Assembly (NCBI GenBank): GCA_021736545.1 | Contig: JAIPFS010000113.1 | Location: 1-5,507, forward strand | From: Spirochaetia bacterium | GTDB lineage: Bacteria > Spirochaetota > Spirochaetia > PWKH01 | Length of the DNA stretch: 5,507 nt | Direction of reading: 5' to 3' | Shown here: positions 1 through 5,507 of the stretch, piece by piece | How the letters are laid out: each line of letters begins with the position of its first letter | Position numbering within the stretch: the stretch's first letter is position 1 | Notes under the pieces: generated by a model | What the model was told of the DNA's origin: nothing | Seen by the model: the letters and a program-made list of their open reading frames with translations, nothing else | The model's database searches: none | Position numbers and translations under genes: made by a program

Positions 1-1411
1 GATCCATATCTTCGCGGGTAAAGCCATCCCAGGCCATGGGCTGATAGGTGTTGTTGTGGTAGAGGGGCTCTTCGGCTAGGGGGAGGCGGCTGATTCTGCA
101 GCTCTCCTCCCACATGGGTGTCTGAGGCACGGGAGAATACTCCGCAACGGATATGCGCACCCCGGACTCGGCAGCATAGCGGATGGACTCTTCCACTTCC
201 TCAGCGTACTGTCCAGGTAATCCGGCAAGAACGTATACAAAGAGCTGCTCACTGGCGAAGCCCGCACGCTTCAGCATCCCTACGGCATCATGAAAAGATG
301 TTAAGGAAAATTTCCGGTCGTAATTGGCGTGGAATGTCTCAGAGGATGACTCAAATCCCATTCGCACTTCCTGAAATCCTGCTCGATACATCAGTTCTGC
401 TGTTTCCTGATCCAGGTAGCGGATGTGCATGGCGTTGGGAGTGTACCAGGAGAGTCCTCTGTTTATATCAGGCCGTTCGATGAGCTTCTGCAGAAACGGG
501 ATAAAGGCATGCTCCTTATTTACCAAAAGGGCGTCATCATAGAACGCGAAACGTGTGGTGCCAAAACGGCACACGAGTTTTTCGACCCAGCGGAAGGCCC
601 GTTCAGGATTGCCGGCATGGAATCGCGGACAGAGGATGTTCGATGCGCAGTAATCGCAGCGGAGGGGGCAGCCCTCGTTCAGTCGGAGCACCGCGGCATC
701 GTCCCAAACGCCTTCAAGCATCATAGGATCCAGGGGAACATGGAAATGTGCCGAATTCGCAGCACAGCTTTCTCGATTTTGCGCAGAGGCCGCTCTTCCA
801 GCTGCTGTTTTATTTCCCTCAGCTGATCCCTGCTCCGCAGCTGCCGGCAGGCCTCGCCGTTCCAGCAGGTCCACCACGGGAGTAATATCGCTTCCGTGAG
901 CAATTGCATCAATCCTCCCGAGTCCTGCCGCATGCTCCGGCATCAGCGTCGCATAGACGCCTCCCAACAGCACCAAGGCATTCGGAGCCAAGCGCTCAGC
1001 CATCAGCAAGACCTCTTCCACGCCCTTATACCAGTAGGTCATTCCGCTGGTAACTGCTATCACATCAGGTGCCGCTGCCGAAATTCGCCGTTCAGCCACT
1101 TCCTTCAGCACTCCGTAGCGATGAAAAAAGCGCCGAAACGGCAGCATCTCCCGGGGAAATTGAACGAACTGTTTGAAGAATTTTCCGGTACCATCCGCTT
1201 TCCGCTTTACCGGTCCGAGGGCTTTTTCAGTAGCGGGATCCTGCCAGTCAAGCATATTCAGCACATCAATATCATATCCACGCGCCTCAAACCAGGCGGC
1301 AATTCGCAATAGCCCGTAGGGTTTAAAAAAGAGATCGTAAAGGGCAAAATCATAAATCGGCGGCTGTATCAGCAGAACCTTCGGTTTTTTCCGCGCTGCA
1401 GTGAATAACAT
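1..1411 (-). CDS. B12-binding radical SAM protein (C-terminus beyond the left edge)
   Basis: This is an open frame of 470 complete codons with no internal stop, cut by the left edge. The N-terminal part (about residues 11-180) reads as a cobalamin-binding Rossmann fold: KVLLIQPP at 11-18 and a GG at 150-151 in LLGGVYAT. The canonical B12 DxHxxG motif is not seen, as in many class B radical SAM proteins. The radical SAM core follows, with the [4Fe-4S] ligands C248, C252 and C255 (CPLRCDYC, CxxxCxxC). Later landmarks are MGFESSSE near 351, GLPGQ at 397-401 and EYSPVPQTP at 424-432. Family members use cobalamin and S-adenosylmethionine for methylation or ring chemistry, in the cytoplasm; the substrate here cannot be told. 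An Ala-rich linker (187-226) joins the domains. The ATG at 1411 is chosen for its distance to the Rossmann strand; an in-frame ATG at 1441 is possible. Neither has a clear Shine-Dalgarno. No partner gene is visible. Confidence 0.93.
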   Translation of the reverse strand, partial: MLFTAARKKPKVLLIQPPIYDFALYDLFFKPYGLLRIAAWFEARGYDIDVLNMLDWQDPATEKALGPVKRKADGTGKFFKQFVQFPREMLPFRRFFHRYGVLKEVAERRISAAAPDVIAVTSGMTYWYKGVEEVLLMAERLAPNALVLLGGVYATLMPEHAAGLGRIDAIAHGSDITPVVDLLERRGLPAAAEQGSAEGNKTAAGRAASAQNRESCAANSAHFHVPLDPMMLEGVWDDAAVLRLNEGCPLRCDYCASNILCPRFHAGNPERAFRWVEKLVCRFGTTRFAFYDDALLVNKEHAFIPFLQKLIERPDINRGLSWYTPNAMHIRYLDQETAELMYRAGFQEVRMGFESSSETFHANYDRKFSLTSFHDAVGMLKRAGFASEQLFVYVLAGLPGQYAEEVEESIRYAAESGVRISVAEYSPVPQTPMWEESCRISRLPLAEEPLYHNNTYQPMAWDGFTREDMD

Positions 1412-1466
1412 AGAAGAAAGATAACACAATCGCTTGAACATAAAAAGGTTTTTTGCTATGGTATTG

Positions 1467-1515
1467 TTCAGCACTGGACTGCTATTTTCAGTGAAAACAG
1501 CAAAATTGTGCTGAA
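1467..1515. repeat. 49-nt imperfect palindrome upstream of the radical SAM gene
   Basis: The outer arms TTCAGCAC (1467-1474) and GTGCTGAA (1508-1515) pair perfectly over 8 bp. The inner arms 1480-1489 and 1493-1502 pair over 10 positions with a single A/C mismatch, around a 3-nt centre. A symmetric 5+5 nt unpaired segment separates the two. It sits 56 nt upstream of the ATG at 1411 on one side and 38 nt before the tRNA on the other. No T-run follows on either strand, so it is not an ordinary terminator. It could be an operator or a structured 5' leader of the radical SAM mRNA. Confidence 0.75.
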
Positions 1516-1553
1516 TTACCAAGCTGTAATGCAGATGTTCAGTACAGATACGC

Positions 1554-1625
1554 GGCGCCGTACCCAAGTGGTAAGGGAGAGGTCTGCAAAACCTTCATGC
1601 ACCGGTTCGAATCCGGTCGGCGCCT
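1554..1625 (+). tRNA. tRNA-Cys (anticodon GCA)
   Basis: The 72-nt sequence folds as a complete cloverleaf. The acceptor stem GGCGCCG (1554-1560) pairs with CGGCGCC (1618-1624). The D stem CCC/GGG has an A13/A22 mismatch, also known in E. coli tRNA-Cys. The anticodon loop CTGCAAA carries GCA at 1586-1588. The T arm is ACCGG-TTCGAAT-CCGGT. The discriminator base is U73 (1625), the identity base expected for cysteinyl-tRNA synthetase. CCA is not encoded (GAA follows), so the end must be added by the CCA-adding enzyme. The gene stands alone, diverging from the radical SAM gene. No copy of its 3' end was found elsewhere in the window. Confidence 0.97.
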
Positions 1626-1639
1626 GAACCGTAGTTTCC

Positions 1640-1662
1640 AATTTCCTGTAAAACAGGAAATT
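1640..1662 (+). repeat. perfect hairpin just after tRNA-Cys
   Basis: AATTTCCTGT (1640-1649) and ACAGGAAATT (1653-1662) are perfect 10-bp arms around an AAA loop, 14 nt past the tRNA 3' end. No U-run follows, so it is not a textbook terminator. It could protect or guide 3' processing of the pre-tRNA, or work together with the next hairpin. Confidence 0.7.
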
Positions 1663-1672
1663 ACAGCCTTAG

Positions 1673-1712
1673 AAGCCGTTTTTTGCTTTTGCAAAGACGG
1701 CTTTTCTTATCT
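1673..1712 (+). terminator. intrinsic terminator of the tRNA-Cys transcript
   Basis: The arms AAGCCGT (1673-1679) and ACGGCTT (1697-1703) extend inward through U-A pairs and one G-U pair to GC/GC around a TTTT loop, with a single bulge at 1684. A T-rich tail (TTTTCTTATC) follows directly. The opposite strand has only a weaker T-run, so the main direction is plus. Confidence 0.8.
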
Positions 1713-1734
1713 TTTCGGAATCCATCAACTTCTT

Positions 1735-1762
1735 GTTTTCTTTCGAATGGTTTTCTTTCGAA
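1735..1762. repeat. tandem 13-nt direct repeat
   Basis: GTTTTCTTTCGAA occurs at 1735-1747 and again at 1750-1762, a 15-nt period with 2 nt between. A partial third TCTTCGAAA follows near 1773. The copies are exact. No function is evident; replication slippage would explain it. Confidence 0.7.
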
Positions 1763-1838
1763 ATCCATAATCTCTTCGAAATTCAAGTGTGTATAGTCAA
1801 CTTGCAAAGTGCACTCTTGCTGTCGGTTTTTACAAACT

Positions 1839-1861
1839 GCTTTACATTGTACAAGTAAAGC
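1839..1861. repeat. short inverted repeat
   Basis: GCTTTAC (1839-1845) and GTAAAGC (1855-1861) are perfect 7-bp arms around a 9-nt centre that contains the palindrome TTGTACAA. It includes one copy of the ACAAGTA word that recurs near the start of the plus-strand membrane gene. It has no T-run, so it is more operator-like than terminator-like. Confidence 0.5.
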
Positions 1862-1987
1862 TATAGAACACTACTGCAAGCTAAATATAGTATTGGAAGA
1901 ATCTGATATATTATACTTACACACTGAAGCCTTAAACAGCCCAAAACCTGTTAGAAATGGGAACCGTTCTGAACTATGAAATACTAT

Positions 1988-2695
1988 TTACCTTTCTTTT
2001 ATGTGTATGGAGAATTGCATATATTGCAGGTTTTCTTTTTTCAATGCAAATTTCAGCAGCGTATTGATGAGGACAATAAGCCCGAAGATTTCAAAACTTT
2101 CTTCAATATTTGCGAACACTGCTGACAAAATAGTCATTCTGCCCTGGATTGATGCAAAATAACCTTCAAGCATTTCCATCCCTAAAGCACCGGAAATATA
2201 TATGAAAGCAGCCGAAATCAGTCCGTTCCTGAATTCTTTAGGTTGGGACAATAAAAATCTAAACAGATAAAAGGACAAAATGATAAGAAGCGGTATGGCC
2301 GCAATTACCCATGCATGGAAAAAGACTCCATCAAAGTCTCCTATTAACAAAAGCGGCTCTGTTAATAATTCATGAATACTGGAAATTTCATCCAAAGCAA
2401 TAAAAGCCATAACTGCACTCATAAGCTTAAACTTTTTTGAAGCTTTTTTTTCAACTGTCTCTTCTTGTTTGCTTAAGACGTAAAAGAGAAAAGCAGAAGC
2501 ACTTAAAAGAGCTGTTGAATATAGCGTAGGAAAATTAGCTTCACTATCAAGTTTAAAGAGCGGAATTAATCCAAATATATTGCCATGGCCAAATACAAAA
2601 GTTGGAATTAGTGTCAATAGACTCAATCCAATCAAAACCAAAGCAATTATCACCAATTGTTTTATAATTTTCTTACGTATTAGGGTAAAAATCAT
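1988..2695 (-). CDS. six-helix integral membrane protein, uncharacterised (paralogue A)
   Basis: This 235-residue protein is hydrophobic, with predicted helices near 12-34, 57-75, 88-102, 127-148, 157-175 and 200-217. Basic segments (RKKIIKQ at the N-terminus, KKASKKFK after helix 2, KK at the C-terminus) put both ends in the cytoplasm. Polar residues gather at the predicted outer face: FKLDSEAN before helix 2, D102-E-x4-H108-E109 after helix 3, W129 opening helix 4, E174/E177 ending helix 5 and E198/E199/E202 opening helix 6. No characterised family was recognised; similar LDE..IHE membrane proteins of unknown function are, from memory, widespread. A good AGAGG stands 5 nt before the ATG. 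The gene is clearly AT-rich (about 35% GC by sampling). It diverges from a distant relative at 2937-3650. The polar cluster could be a metal or catalytic site, but that is inference. Confidence 0.88.
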   Translation of the reverse strand: MIFTLIRKKIIKQLVIIALVLIGLSLLTLIPTFVFGHGNIFGLIPLFKLDSEANFPTLYSTALLSASAFLFYVLSKQEETVEKKASKKFKLMSAVMAFIALDEISSIHELLTEPLLLIGDFDGVFFHAWVIAAIPLLIILSFYLFRFLLSQPKEFRNGLISAAFIYISGALGMEMLEGYFASIQGRMTILSAVFANIEESFEIFGLIVLINTLLKFALKKENLQYMQFSIHIKER

Positions 2696-2936
2696 TTCAA
2701 CCTCTATTTATTCTCTAATGGCCAGCGTTGCTAAGTAAAGCAGGCATTAATTAATAATACATGATACCATACAAATCTTCATTTACTTTTCATAATTCTC
2801 ATATAAAGCAATCTTATTTCTGCAAATGATATATTCTATTTATCTCATAGAGTATACTCAAGATACAAGTATTACTTTATAATAAACCATTACACAAGTA
2901 AAAAAACTATTCTTAAACAATGAAAAGGTAATTCCT
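2696..2936. promoter_or_regulatory. divergent promoter region between the two membrane genes
   Basis: These 241 bp are very AT-rich and have no reading frame of note. They must hold the promoters and leaders of both flanking genes, which point away from each other. The plus-strand side has a TATAAT box and operator-like repeats (listed separately). No clear -35/-10 pair was found for the minus-strand gene, although its Shine-Dalgarno (AGAGG) is plain next to the ATG at 2695. Confidence 0.6.
2865..2901 (+). promoter_or_regulatory. candidate -10 box flanked by ACAAGTA operator-like words
   Basis: A consensus TATAAT (2878-2883) lies 53 nt before the ATG at 2937. The word ACAAGTA occurs on each side of it (2865-2871 and 2894-2900). 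The first lies in the palindromic ATACAAGTAT and the second in TTAC-ACAA-GTAA. No good -35 hexamer stands 16-18 nt upstream of the TATAAT, so the promoter may be activator dependent or misplaced here. Confidence 0.35.
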
Positions 2937-3650
2937 ATGAGCGCCTACCAACTATTCAGAAGACTCTTTCCCTATTACCTCATCGCGGCAGCCGTATTTG
3001 TTATCAGCACTATCATTGCTTTAGTGAGCGACTGGAGCTTTCTCGGATTGGATTTCATCTGGTACCGCTTTGATCTGCGCCTGGATTGCAATGCGGCGGC
3101 CTGGTTCTCTTCTATCTCTATACTCTACTGCGGGCTCACGTTTCTTATAGTCGGACTGCACCAGGATGTACATTTTCTCAAACATAGTTCCAAACTCTTT
3201 TTTCTAAGCATCGGGATACTTTCGTTTCTCCTCTCTGCAGATAAAACAGGACAGCTCCATGAAGCAATGGGAGAAAAGCTGTCCCAATCCTTGAACTTTC
3301 TCAGCGGCACAGCCCTGGGAAATGCAGATTATTCCTGGGTGATAGTTTTCTTCCCCTTGGCAGCCTTGGCCGGCTTATGGGCCGTATCTACTATAAAAGA
3401 TATGTGGGGCAGCCTTTCCAATGCACATCGCATAATTCACGTTATGAAAAATTACGCCGCAGCCTTTGCCTGTATTCTGCTGGTACTGCTGCTGGAAGTG
3501 GTACAGAGCGTCCTCTTTTCCATGCCCAACACCGCATGGGAATTCATCCTGCCGAGCATAGCGGAGACCGCTGAACTATGCGTCATAGCTTTTTTCACCT
3601 ATGGAAATTTTATTATTATCGAGGAATTCACCGGTTATGAGAAACTCTAG
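2937..3650 (+). CDS. six-helix integral membrane protein, uncharacterised (paralogue B)
   Basis: This 237-residue protein has predicted helices near 13-31, 56-75, 86-100, 133-152, 172-195 and 205-228, and basic cytoplasmic loops (FRR at the N-terminus, KHSSK after helix 2, HRIIHVMK after helix 4). It aligns over its length with the minus-strand neighbour: FDLRLDCN before helix 2, D102-x5-H108-E109 after helix 3, W134-V-I-x3-P140-L opening helix 4, E187 in helix 5 and E210/E213 opening helix 6. D102, H108 and E109 even have the same residue numbers. It differs in having Lys where the neighbour has the second acidic residue of its DE pair. Overall identity is low, so this is old divergence, not a recent duplication. 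An AAAAGG precedes the ATG by 8 nt. GC content is higher (about 46% by sampling) than its neighbour's. Function unknown. Confidence 0.9.
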   Translation: MSAYQLFRRLFPYYLIAAAVFVISTIIALVSDWSFLGLDFIWYRFDLRLDCNAAAWFSSISILYCGLTFLIVGLHQDVHFLKHSSKLFFLSIGILSFLLSADKTGQLHEAMGEKLSQSLNFLSGTALGNADYSWVIVFFPLAALAGLWAVSTIKDMWGSLSNAHRIIHVMKNYAAAFACILLVLLLEVVQSVLFSMPNTAWEFILPSIAETAELCVIAFFTYGNFIIIEEFTGYEKL

Positions 3651-3664
3651 CTAATTTACTGCAA

Positions 3665-3690
3665 GCTTTGTTTACCAAAGCGTATTTCTC
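3665..3690 (+). terminator. weak hairpin after the plus-strand membrane gene
   Basis: GCTTTG (3665-3670) pairs with CAAAGC (3676-3681) around a TTTAC loop, and a pyrimidine-rich GTATTTCTC follows. It begins 15 nt after the stop codon. The stem is only 6 bp with a poor U-tract, so termination may be inefficient and some transcripts could run on toward the sensor gene. Confidence 0.35.
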
Positions 3691-3773
3691 TCATATACTT
3701 GTGTAAAGAAACTAGAAACTAATTGATTATAAAAAAGTCTTACAGCTGTGAATACTTAATCAGTCACAACGGG

Positions 3774-3872
3774 ATGGACAAGCATTTATATGTCGACTGC
3801 TTAGTCCTGTTTTTAGCATACAGCGTATTCGCGGGTTCTTATGCAGAGGAAGTAATTGAAAATCCGAAGTGA
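3774..3872 (+). CDS. possible 32-residue signal-peptide-like ORF overlapping the sensor start
   Basis: An ATG-started frame encodes 32 residues with the layout of an export signal: MDKHLY at the N-terminus, a hydrophobic core (CLVLFLAY), then SVFAGSYAEE, which offers a signal peptidase I site after VFA or SYA. It stops at 3870-3872, 17 nt inside the sensor gene, whose Shine-Dalgarno lies within it, so translational coupling is possible. No Shine-Dalgarno precedes its own ATG. It may be a short exported or leader peptide, the remnant of a deleted periplasmic-protein gene, or a chance frame. Confidence 0.35.
   Translation: MDKHLYVDCLVLFLAYSVFAGSYAEEVIENPK
3845..3858 (+). promoter_or_regulatory. 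Shine-Dalgarno that fixes the TTG start of the sensor
   Basis: AGAGGA (3845-3850) stands 5 nt before TTG (3856-3858). The in-frame TAA stop at 3853-3855 directly precedes the TTG, so no earlier start is possible, and no ATG occurs in the frame before the first membrane helix. Together these make TTG the start. Confidence 0.8.
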
Positions 3873-5507
3873 TTTTTCCACAGACCCAGACAAAGCTCCC
3901 AAAAAAAATAACGAAGTCCCCGAAAAGTCCCTTTCTGCAAGTATTTCAAAATGGCTGAAACCTATTCTTATTGTCGTACTTATCGCCTTGCTCATCAGCG
4001 GAGGCTGGTTCTACTTCATTCAGCGCAGAGAAAAAAAGCAGGAAATCATTCAAAGTCTCGCTGCAGTGGCTCAGCTGAAAACCGATCAGATACAGGATTG
4101 GCGCAGGGATCAGCTGGAAGATGCCGGTCTGATAGCCCCCATGATCCAATCCAAAGTACAGCAATTTCTAGCAGAACCGCCGGGGGAGAATCAAGCGAAG
4201 CTCAAACGCGAACTCAAAGACTTCTTAGGAAACATCGCCGCCCAGCACGATTATGACAACATTCTCCTAGTCTCACCGGAGGGTGATGAGCTTATCAATA
4301 TCGCAGGTATGATTGACTATGATGATGCTCACGCGGTGGAACTTCACAGGGCTTTCGAGACGGAAAAACCCGTTTTTCTCGATCTGCACAGCTTGTGGGA
4401 GGATCATCCAGTACACTTGACTGTCATCTCTCCCCTCTTTTCCGAAACCGGTTCACTCAGCAGCTCAGAATCAGAACCTATGGCAGCACTTTTCCTCATT
4501 GAACACGCCTCAAAATTTCTCTATCCGTATATCCAGTCATGGCCTGTCGAGAGCGAGACTGCTGAAACACTGCTCTTCAAACAGGATGGAGATGATGTGC
4601 TCTTCCTTAACGAACTCCGACATTATGACAACTCCGCATTAGAGCTGCGCATCCCGCTGACGGAAGAAGAGGTTCCTGCAGTCCAAGCGGTGTTAGGAAA
4701 CCACGGCTACTTTAAGGGAATAGATTATCGGGGTGAACAAACGGCTGCTTACTCTCTACCCATCCCTGATACATCCTGGCACTTGCTCTCAAAAATTGAC
4801 ACCCGTGAAGCTTTCGCTGAATGGCAGTTTCAATCTGTTATTATGCTCATTCTGCTCATTGGGCTCGCAGGAACTTTTTCCGGAGCCGTCCTTATGGTAA
4901 ATCAAGGAGAAAAGAAAAAGCATTTTCGGTCGCTCTATCAGTCTGAAACAAAACGAAGATCCCTGGCAGAACGGCAGGGCGTAATCCTGAGAGCCATTGG
5001 GGATGCAGTTATCGCTGCTGATGCAAAAGGGAAGGTCGAACTCATGAATCAGACAGCTATGGATCTTACAGGCTGGGGTCTTGATGATGCCAAAGGCCTG
5101 CCGCTGGAAACCGTGTTTTCCATAATACACACAAAAAGCAGGAAACCTGTGAAAAATCCTTTTATCTTGGTGATGAAATCCGGCAGCGTAGTCGGCATGG
5201 CAAACCACACAAGCCTTATAGCAAAAAACGGAGAAGAGCACCAGATAGCCGACTCAGGGGCGCCCATCCGGGATGAATCGGGAGAAATTTCCGGAGTGGT
5301 GATCGTATTCCGTGATGTTACGGAGGAGTACCGTCTCCGCGAAGAACTGCGCAGCAGCGCCGCCCTGCTCTCGTCTATTTTCGATAGTATTCCCGACCTC
5401 ATGTTTTTCAAGGATACTCAGGGAAGCTATATCAGCTGCAACCCCAGTTTTGAACGCTTTACGGGTAAGAAAAAAGAAGAAATTATCGGCAGAACGGACA
5501 AGGATAT
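3856..5507 (+). CDS. PAS-domain membrane sensor, probably a signalling kinase or cyclase (C-terminus beyond the right edge)
   Basis: This frame has 550 complete codons and runs off the right edge. A short basic cytoplasmic segment leads to helix 1 (about 35-56), an extracytoplasmic domain of about 265 residues, helix 2 (about 325-348), a charged linker, and PAS 1 (about 370-493: DAVIAADAKGKVELMN, GAPIRDESGE, GVVIVFRDVT). PAS 2 starts near 502 (DLMFFKDTQGSYISCNPSFE, EEIIGRTD) and is cut off. The outer domain has the spacing of a double-Cache-like ligand sensor. Its YIQSWP...ETLL...DVLFLNELRH stretch (about 225-256) resembles, from memory, one seen in many bacterial PAS kinases. It should sense an external ligand at the membrane. 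The output module (histidine kinase, GGDEF/EAL or hybrid) is not in the window. The frame overlaps the signal-peptide-like ORF by 17 nt. Confidence 0.93.
   Translation, partial: MKIRSDFSTDPDKAPKKNNEVPEKSLSASISKWLKPILIVVLIALLISGGWFYFIQRREKKQEIIQSLAAVAQLKTDQIQDWRRDQLEDAGLIAPMIQSKVQQFLAEPPGENQAKLKRELKDFLGNIAAQHDYDNILLVSPEGDELINIAGMIDYDDAHAVELHRAFETEKPVFLDLHSLWEDHPVHLTVISPLFSETGSLSSSESEPMAALFLIEHASKFLYPYIQSWPVESETAETLLFKQDGDDVLFLNELRHYDNSALELRIPLTEEEVPAVQAVLGNHGYFKGIDYRGEQTAAYSLPIPDTSWHLLSKIDTREAFAEWQFQSVIMLILLIGLAGTFSGAVLMVNQGEKKKHFRSLYQSETKRRSLAERQGVILRAIGDAVIAADAKGKVELMNQTAMDLTGWGLDDAKGLPLETVFSIIHTKSRKPVKNPFILVMKSGSVVGMANHTSLIAKNGEEHQIADSGAPIRDESGEISGVVIVFRDVTEEYRLREELRSSAALLSSIFDSIPDLMFFKDTQGSYISCNPSFERFTGKKKEEIIGRTDKD

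Larger units (their letters stand above)
1704..1987. other. AT-rich gene-free stretch
   Basis: No convincing reading frame or RNA gene is seen here. It lies after the tRNA terminator and behind the 3' end of the minus-strand membrane protein gene. It holds the tandem 13-mer at 1735-1762 and the inverted repeat at 1839-1861. No strong terminator for the minus-strand gene could be recognised. Composition changes here from GC-richer DNA on the left to AT-rich DNA on the right. Confidence 0.6.

Noticed and set aside
721..933. A 70-codon minus-strand frame inside the radical SAM gene.
   Set aside because: It lies wholly within a continuous, motif-bearing gene on the same strand. It is kept only as a hint about the linker.
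1467..1515. The palindrome as an intrinsic terminator.
   Set aside because: No T-run follows on either strand, and no gene ends there.
1554..1625. tRNA-Cys as a phage or island attachment site.
   Set aside because: No repeat of the tRNA 3' end and no integrase gene were found in the window.
1872..3667. An 11-nt direct repeat, TACTGCAAGCT, at 1872-1882 and 3657-3667, bracketing the two membrane genes.
   Set aside because: A few 11-mer pairs are expected by chance in 5.5 kb, the match does not extend, and no integrase or transposase is present.
3951..4256. A plus-strand ATG frame of 101 codons overlapping the sensor N-terminus.
   Set aside because: It is out of frame with helix 1 and the outer domain, and its product is Arg/Ser-rich with no recognisable features.
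4789..5411. Minus-strand frames of 120 and 150 codons opposite the sensor gene.
   Set aside because: The plus-strand frame encodes clear PAS motifs over the same stretch; the antisense frames show no domain-like pattern.
1..5507. CRISPR array or insertion sequence.
   Set aside because: No regularly spaced repeats, transposase frame or terminal inverted repeats were seen on either strand.

Overview
The window looks like chromosomal DNA from a Gram-negative bacterium. It has a two-membrane-segment sensor with a large extracytoplasmic domain, a cobalamin-dependent radical SAM enzyme, and a tRNA-Cys without an encoded CCA end. The gene style would fit Spirochaetota or Desulfobacterota, but nothing seen fixes the phylum. 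Base composition is uneven. By eye, the left gene is GC-rich (mid-50s %), the right sensor is near 48%, and the centre (about 1720-2936) drops to the mid-30s %.

Layout: (1) 1-1411, minus strand: a B12-binding radical SAM protein whose C-terminus lies beyond the left edge. (2) 1412-1553: divergent upstream region with a 49-nt imperfect palindrome. (3) 1554-1625, plus: tRNA-Cys(GCA), followed by two hairpins, the second a good intrinsic terminator. (4) 1704-1987: AT-rich, no gene seen, a few short repeats. (5) 1988-2695, minus, and 2937-3650, plus: two divergently transcribed six-helix membrane proteins that turn out to be distant relatives of each other, separated by a 241-bp AT-rich double promoter region. 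(6) 3651-3855: a short spacer with a weak hairpin and a 32-codon reading frame that reads like a bare signal peptide. (7) 3856 to the right edge, plus: the N-terminal 550 residues of a PAS-domain membrane sensor starting at TTG; its output domain is outside the window.

The genes do not form an obvious pathway. The most notable item is the divergent pair of small membrane proteins. They share an Asp-x5-His-Glu motif, a Trp-Val-Ile-x3-Pro-Leu helix start and two later Glu sites. The predicted topology puts all of these on the same, outward-facing side of the membrane, which suggests an uncharacterised membrane-embedded active or metal site.
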